Source of the DNA: JBOGWY01 sp050694015
GTDB taxonomy: Bacteria > Actinomycetota > CADDZG01 > WHSQ01
Direction of reading: 5' to 3'
Length of the DNA stretch: 9,806 nt
Assembly: GCA_050694015.1 (NCBI GenBank)
Contig: JBOGWY010000075.1
Coordinates: 1-9,806 of the forward strand
Program-made: the position numbers and the translations under genes
Notes under the pieces: generated by a model
Databases searched by the model: none
What the model saw: the letters and a program-made list of their open reading frames with translations, nothing else
What the model was told of the DNA's origin: nothing
In this document: positions 6,700 to 9,806 of the stretch, piece after piece
Position numbering within the stretch: the stretch's first letter is position 1
Layout of the letters: the number at the start of each line of letters is the position of its first letter

Positions 6700-6706
6700 C
6701 CGAAAC

Positions 6707-9049
6707 ATGTTCTGGGAGACCCGCGCGACCCGTAGATCACCGAAGTGGCACCGACGTATCGCCGTAGTTGCCGTAGCAGCAGTGCTGCAGGCCCTTCTCG
6801 GCCTTCAGCTTCCGGCCCAGGCCGCCGCCCTCACCAGCGTCGGAGCCGGCGACTGGAACAGCCCCAACACGTGGAACCTCAACCGGGTGCCCGCGGCCGG
6901 TGACACCGTCACGGTGCGTCACGCCGTGCGCCTCAACGCCGATGCGACCGTGGCCGGGGTCACGATCGACCCTGCCGGTGCCCTCACGTGGCACGGCAGC
7001 ACCACCCGCACCTTGACCTCGACGGGCAACGTCGTCGTGCAGGGCACGCTACGCATGCGACCGTCGGTCCCGACGCAGAACTTCCGTCTCGTGTTCGCTA
7101 ACGTGAACGAGGCGGCGTTCGTCGGCGGCGGTATGGATCCGCTCGTGACCGATGTCGGCCTGTGGGTTCGAGCCGGCGCCACGATGGACACCGTCGGTTC
7201 CAACAAGACGTCGTGGACCCGTGCGACCGGTACGGTCCCTGCAGGCGCCTCGAGGTTCAACGTGGCGTCGGCGACGGGATGGCGCGTCGGCGACGAGGTC
7301 GCGTTCGGCCCGACCCAGCCCGATGAGCGTCGCAACGCCTTCGAGACCATGACGATCACGGCCGTGGATCAGACCACCGGCGCCGTCACGGTGGACCGCG
7401 TGACCACCCGAGCGCACGTGAGCGTGAACCTTCCGAACGGCAGCGTGCTGAACCCGGAGGTCCTCAACCTCACCCGTAACGTGAACATCGAGGGAACCAC
7501 AGCAGGTCGCAGCCACATCCATATCCACGGCGCGGGCCGTCAGACGATCCGCAACGTCGGCCTGCGCTACATGGGCGTTCCGGTTGAGAACGGCAGCGAC
7601 GTGTCGGGCGGCGCCACGACCTCAGGCCGTTATGCACTTCACTTCCACCACAGCGGCGATGCGAGCCGGGGCACGCTCGTCGAGGGCGTCGTCGCCCGCG
7701 ACGTCGGTACCCACGCGTTCGTGCCGCACACGAGCCACGGCATCACGTTCCGCTCGACGATCGCCTACGGCTTCGAGGACGCGGCGTACTGGTGGGACCG
7801 CATGGACGGCGAGGCCGTTGCCCTCACCCACGACACCGTCTACGAGGACTGCATCGCGGCGAACGGTCGCCAGTACGGCATCCTGCAGGCTTTCGGTCTC
7901 CGCAACACCATGCGTGGCTGCGTCACGTACGGCATCGACGTCACCTCCGTGGGAGCCGCCGGTCGTGGTTTCGCATGGGAGCACGAACCCACCCACGCCC
8001 CCGGCTTCACCACGGCCCACACTGTGTGGACGTGGGAAGACGGGATCGCGCACAACGTCGGTAACCCGATCTGGATCTGGCAGATCGACCCCGAACCGCA
8101 CAACATCGTTCGGCCGATCGCTTACCACCCGATCCAGCTCGGCAGCGTGCGCCAGGCCGCTCTGCTCCACGGTGCGTATATGAACAACTACCACTTCATC
8201 GACGGCATCATGATGGGCGACATCGCCTTCGAGCTCCACGCCGCATCAGGTAGCGAAGGCCGCATCCAGGAGCACCGCAACATGATCTACGACGCCGCCG
8301 GGGGTGCCTACGCGATCCGGGTGACGGCGCACGAGCTTCCGTCCGAAGCCGCGGGCCTGATCTCGAACTGCCGCATCCTGAACTACACGGACTCGGCCGT
8401 CCGCGTGTTCGAGAACACGTCGAACCGCTTCAGCCGGGGCGCCGACTTCACGTTCCTCAACTGCACCACCGACGACGGGTCGCCGTTGATGCCGGAGGAC
8501 TTCGACATCGTGGACCTGCACCCCAACTCGGAGCTGTGCATCCAGAACGGGAACGACGCGTGGATGATCGATGGTGGGCCGGGCAGCGTGTACACGGTGA
8601 CGCGGGTTCCGGTGTGCCCGAGCGTGACCGGGACGTCGCCGTCGCCGAGCCCGTCACCATCACCCAGCCCGACGCCGGACCCGGAGCCGAGCCCGAGCCC
8701 GAGTCCGTCACCGTCACCGTCGCCGAGCCCGAGTCCGTCACCGTCGCCGAGCCCGACCGGCCCTTCCGGCGACACGACCGAGCCGCACGTGCACATCGTC
8801 AATCCGGCCAACGGAGCGATCGTGTCCGGCATGGTTCCGTTCCGGGCCGACGCAAGTGACAACGTCGGTGTCGTGCGTGTCGAGTTCTACATCGACGGCC
8901 GTCTGGTCGAGAGGGACACCGATGCCCCCTACGGATACGCGTGGAACTCGGCGACGACCTACAACGGCTTGCACAACCTGCACGTGATCGCCTACGACGC
9001 CGCCGGGAACCGCGACGGTTTCCGGGTCACGGTCTTCGTGCGCAACTAG
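6707..9049 (+). CDS. Secreted G8-domain / beta-helix protein with Pro-Ser linker and Ig-like domain (paralogue B)
   Basis: A 780-residue exported protein. A twin-basic N-terminus, hydrophobic IAVVAVAAVLQALLGL and AQA (near residue 40) form a signal peptide. The G8 domain follows (W50...TW56...P62..GDTVTV) and then a beta-helix body to about 637 with HIHIHGAGRQTIRN (270-283) and GRYALHFHHSG (307-317). This part aligns without large gaps to paralogue A, apart from an insertion near 294-302. Six Cys (382, 405, 555, 586, 611, 637) match those of A. Residues 644-684 are a Pro-Ser linker, and 693-780 fit a bacterial Ig domain of the Big_7 type (VHIVNP..G..VSG, ASDNVGV..VEFYIDG, PYGYAW, AYDAAGN). 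The role is inferred: binding or cutting extracellular glycan, with the Ig domain for wall or matrix attachment. The ATG has AAGGAG 7 bases upstream. A terminator follows 21 bases after the stop. There is no LPXTG or membrane anchor at the C-terminus. Confidence 0.9.
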   Translation: MFWETRATRRSPKWHRRIAVVAVAAVLQALLGLQLPAQAAALTSVGAGDWNSPNTWNLNRVPAAGDTVTVRHAVRLNADATVAGVTIDPAGALTWHGSTTRTLTSTGNVVVQGTLRMRPSVPTQNFRLVFANVNEAAFVGGGMDPLVTDVGLWVRAGATMDTVGSNKTSWTRATGTVPAGASRFNVASATGWRVGDEVAFGPTQPDERRNAFETMTITAVDQTTGAVTVDRVTTRAHVSVNLPNGSVLNPEVLNLTRNVNIEGTTAGRSHIHIHGAGRQTIRNVGLRYMGVPVENGSDVSGGATTSGRYALHFHHSGDASRGTLVEGVVARDVGTHAFVPHTSHGITFRSTIAYGFEDAAYWWDRMDGEAVALTHDTVYEDCIAANGRQYGILQAFGLRNTMRGCVTYGIDVTSVGAAGRGFAWEHEPTHAPGFTTAHTVWTWEDGIAHNVGNPIWIWQIDPEPHNIVRPIAYHPIQLGSVRQAALLHGAYMNNYHFIDGIMMGDIAFELHAASGSEGRIQEHRNMIYDAAGGAYAIRVTAHELPSEAAGLISNCRILNYTDSAVRVFENTSNRFSRGADFTFLNCTTDDGSPLMPEDFDIVDLHPNSELCIQNGNDAWMIDGGPGSVYTVTRVPVCPSVTGTSPSPSPSPSPSPTPDPEPSPSPSPSPSPSPSPSPSPSPSPTGPSGDTTEPHVHIVNPANGAIVSGMVPFRADASDNVGVVRVEFYIDGRLVERDTDAPYGYAWNSATTYNGLHNLHVIAYDAAGNRDGFRVTVFVRN
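8636..8758 (+). repeat. In-gene tandem repeat coding a Pro-Ser linker
   Basis: A run of PS dipeptides (residues 644-684 of paralogue B), interrupted once by TPDPEP. At DNA level a longer unit built of CCGAGCCCGAGTCCGTCACC with nearby CCGTCG recurs, including two near-exact copies at about 8698-8752. Such linkers are common between extracellular domains in actinobacteria. The repeat is prone to length change by slippage in steps of six bases. Confidence 0.85.
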
Positions 9050-9060
9050 CTACGACAGGT

Positions 9061-9806
9061 TCAACTCAAGGCCCGGTCCCCTTCGGGGGGCCGGGTCTTT
9101 CTCATGTTGGGCGACGCTCCCACTAGCGCGGCCGCCACGATCGGCACGATCGGGAAATGCAGGATGTAGTCGACCGTGGAGTGGATCGCCAGCATGGCGA
9201 CGGCGGCCCCCGCGATCGCGGACGGCGCCCCCGGCGTGCGAACGATCCTCACGAACGTCCAGCCGAACAGCAGGATCATCAGTGCGAGGCCTACTACACC
9301 CGTCTCGGCCCCCTGCTGCAGGAACTCGTTGTGCGTCTCGGTCGTATCGGAGTCGGCGAGGGCGATCGGACTCTCCACACCGAACCGGCGAGGGCCGACA
9401 CCCGTGAGCGGATGCCTCCCGATCAGATCCGACGCGTCCCGCCACAAGACCAGCCGACGCGTGCTCAACGATTCCTCGGCGAGCTCCTGCGACGGAGGGC
9501 GCTCGAACTCGAACCGGTAGCCGGCCCCGAGCACGATGCTCGTCCACAGAGCCATCCCGGCGAGCGCCGCGACTCCAAGGACGAACCACTTCCGGGCTCT
9601 CTCGTTGCTCCCCGCGATCGCCGCGACGACCACCAGAGAGAGCAACGCGGTGGCGGCCAGTGACCCCGACACGAGTGTTAATCCCGCGAACAGCAGCCCC
9701 GCGACCGAGGACGCCGCTCGTGCCATCTTCGAAAGCCTGCTCACGGCGAGCAGAACCGATGTCGCGGCAGCCTGCGCCCACAGGGCTCCGTTCGCGTTCG
9801 CGTAGC
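9061..9806 (-). CDS. C-terminal part of an O-antigen ligase/polymerase-like membrane protein (5' end outside window)
   Basis: The frame is open to the right edge with TGA at 9061-9063, giving about 248 visible residues. It begins YANANGALWAQ, typical of the O-antigen ligase/polymerase (Wzy_C, PF04932) family just before a transmembrane helix. Several hydrophobic segments follow, then an extracytoplasmic loop with RHPLTGVGPRRFG and THNEFLQQGAETGVVGLAL, the most conserved stretch of the family, then two or three more membrane helices including IHSTVDYILHFPIVPI. Members join lipid-linked glycan repeat units or transfer finished glycan to an acceptor at the outer membrane face. A GTG inside the window at 9744 could be mistaken for the start, but the family motif upstream of it shows the gene continues. 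It converges on paralogue B with an 11-base gap, and its 3' end carries that gene's terminator stem. Confidence 0.88.
   Translation of the reverse strand, partial: YANANGALWAQAAATSVLLAVSRLSKMARAASSVAGLLFAGLTLVSGSLAATALLSLVVVAAIAGSNERARKWFVLGVAALAGMALWTSIVLGAGYRFEFERPPSQELAEESLSTRRLVLWRDASDLIGRHPLTGVGPRRFGVESPIALADSDTTETHNEFLQQGAETGVVGLALMILLFGWTFVRIVRTPGAPSAIAGAAVAMLAIHSTVDYILHFPIVPIVAAALVGASPNMRKTRPPEGDRALS
9070..9103 (+). terminator. Rho-independent terminator after paralogue B
   Basis: A 12-bp stem pairs 9070-9081 with 9086-9097 around a TTCG tetraloop (two G-T wobbles, otherwise full pairing) and is followed by TTTCTC. It lies 21 bases past the TAG of paralogue B. It also lies within the last codons of the converging minus-strand gene. 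Read leftward there is no T-run, so it should terminate rightward transcription only. Confidence 0.88.

Larger units (their letters stand above)
6477..6706. promoter_or_regulatory. Divergent intergenic region between the two G8 paralogues
   Basis: The 230 bases separate two outward-facing starts and must contain both promoters. The region is visibly less GC-rich than the coding DNA around it. It holds an inverted repeat with a third half-site and a triplicated purine-rich repeat before the rightward start. No convincing short gene or known riboswitch was recognised: the minus-strand frame at 6461-6682 lacks any family feature and overlaps the GTG start of paralogue A. Confidence 0.75.

Noticed and set aside
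8636..8758. Short regular DNA repeats that could suggest a CRISPR array
   Set aside because: They are in frame Pro-Ser codons within paralogue B, with no unique spacers.
9050..9781. Second minus-strand frame (243 codons) overlapping the O-antigen ligase-like gene
   Set aside because: Out of phase with the frame that has membrane helices and the HNEFLQ motif; composition is typical of a shadow.

Overview
The window looks like part of an exopolysaccharide or cell-surface glycan locus from a high-GC, actinobacteria-like genome. The base composition, GTG and TTG starts, strong Shine-Dalgarno sites and a Pro-Ser repeat linker in a secreted protein all fit. The exact lineage cannot be fixed from the sequence, and no rRNA, tRNA, CRISPR array or transposon is visible.

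Left edge (2-358, +): the C-terminal end of a gene cut by the window, probably a family 2 glycosyltransferase. It converges on and overlaps the end of a five-gene leftward run (6476 down to 297). In transcription order this run encodes a secreted G8-domain/beta-helix protein, a polysaccharide deacetylase (CE4/NodB), a family 4 glycosyltransferase fused to a GNAT acetyltransferase, a MraY/WecA-type polyprenyl-phosphate sugar-phosphate transferase with an unusual active-site loop, and a CmoB-like SAM methyltransferase. The last four are joined by 8-, 28- and 4-base overlaps, so they are very likely one co-translated operon. The first gene sits 34 bases upstream of them.

Centre (6477-6706): a 230-base divergent regulatory region, less GC-rich than its surroundings. 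It holds a perfect 8-bp inverted repeat plus an extra half-site, and three purine-rich direct repeats just before the rightward start codon.

Right (6707-9049, +): a second G8/beta-helix protein, a close full-length paralogue of the leftward one, extended by a Pro-Ser linker and a bacterial Ig-like domain. A strong rho-independent terminator with a UUCG loop follows it. The stem lies inside the 3' end of a convergent partial gene (9061-9806, -) for an O-antigen ligase/polymerase-like membrane protein.

Inferred logic: the MraY/WecA-like enzyme would load the first sugar on the lipid carrier. The glycosyltransferases would extend it, and the deacetylase, the GNAT domain and the methyltransferase would decorate it. 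The O-antigen ligase/polymerase-like protein would polymerise or attach it. The two secreted G8/beta-helix paralogues, one plain and one with a linker and Ig domain, would bind, cut or remodel the exported glycan. This divergent, coordinately placed pair is the most unusual feature of the window.
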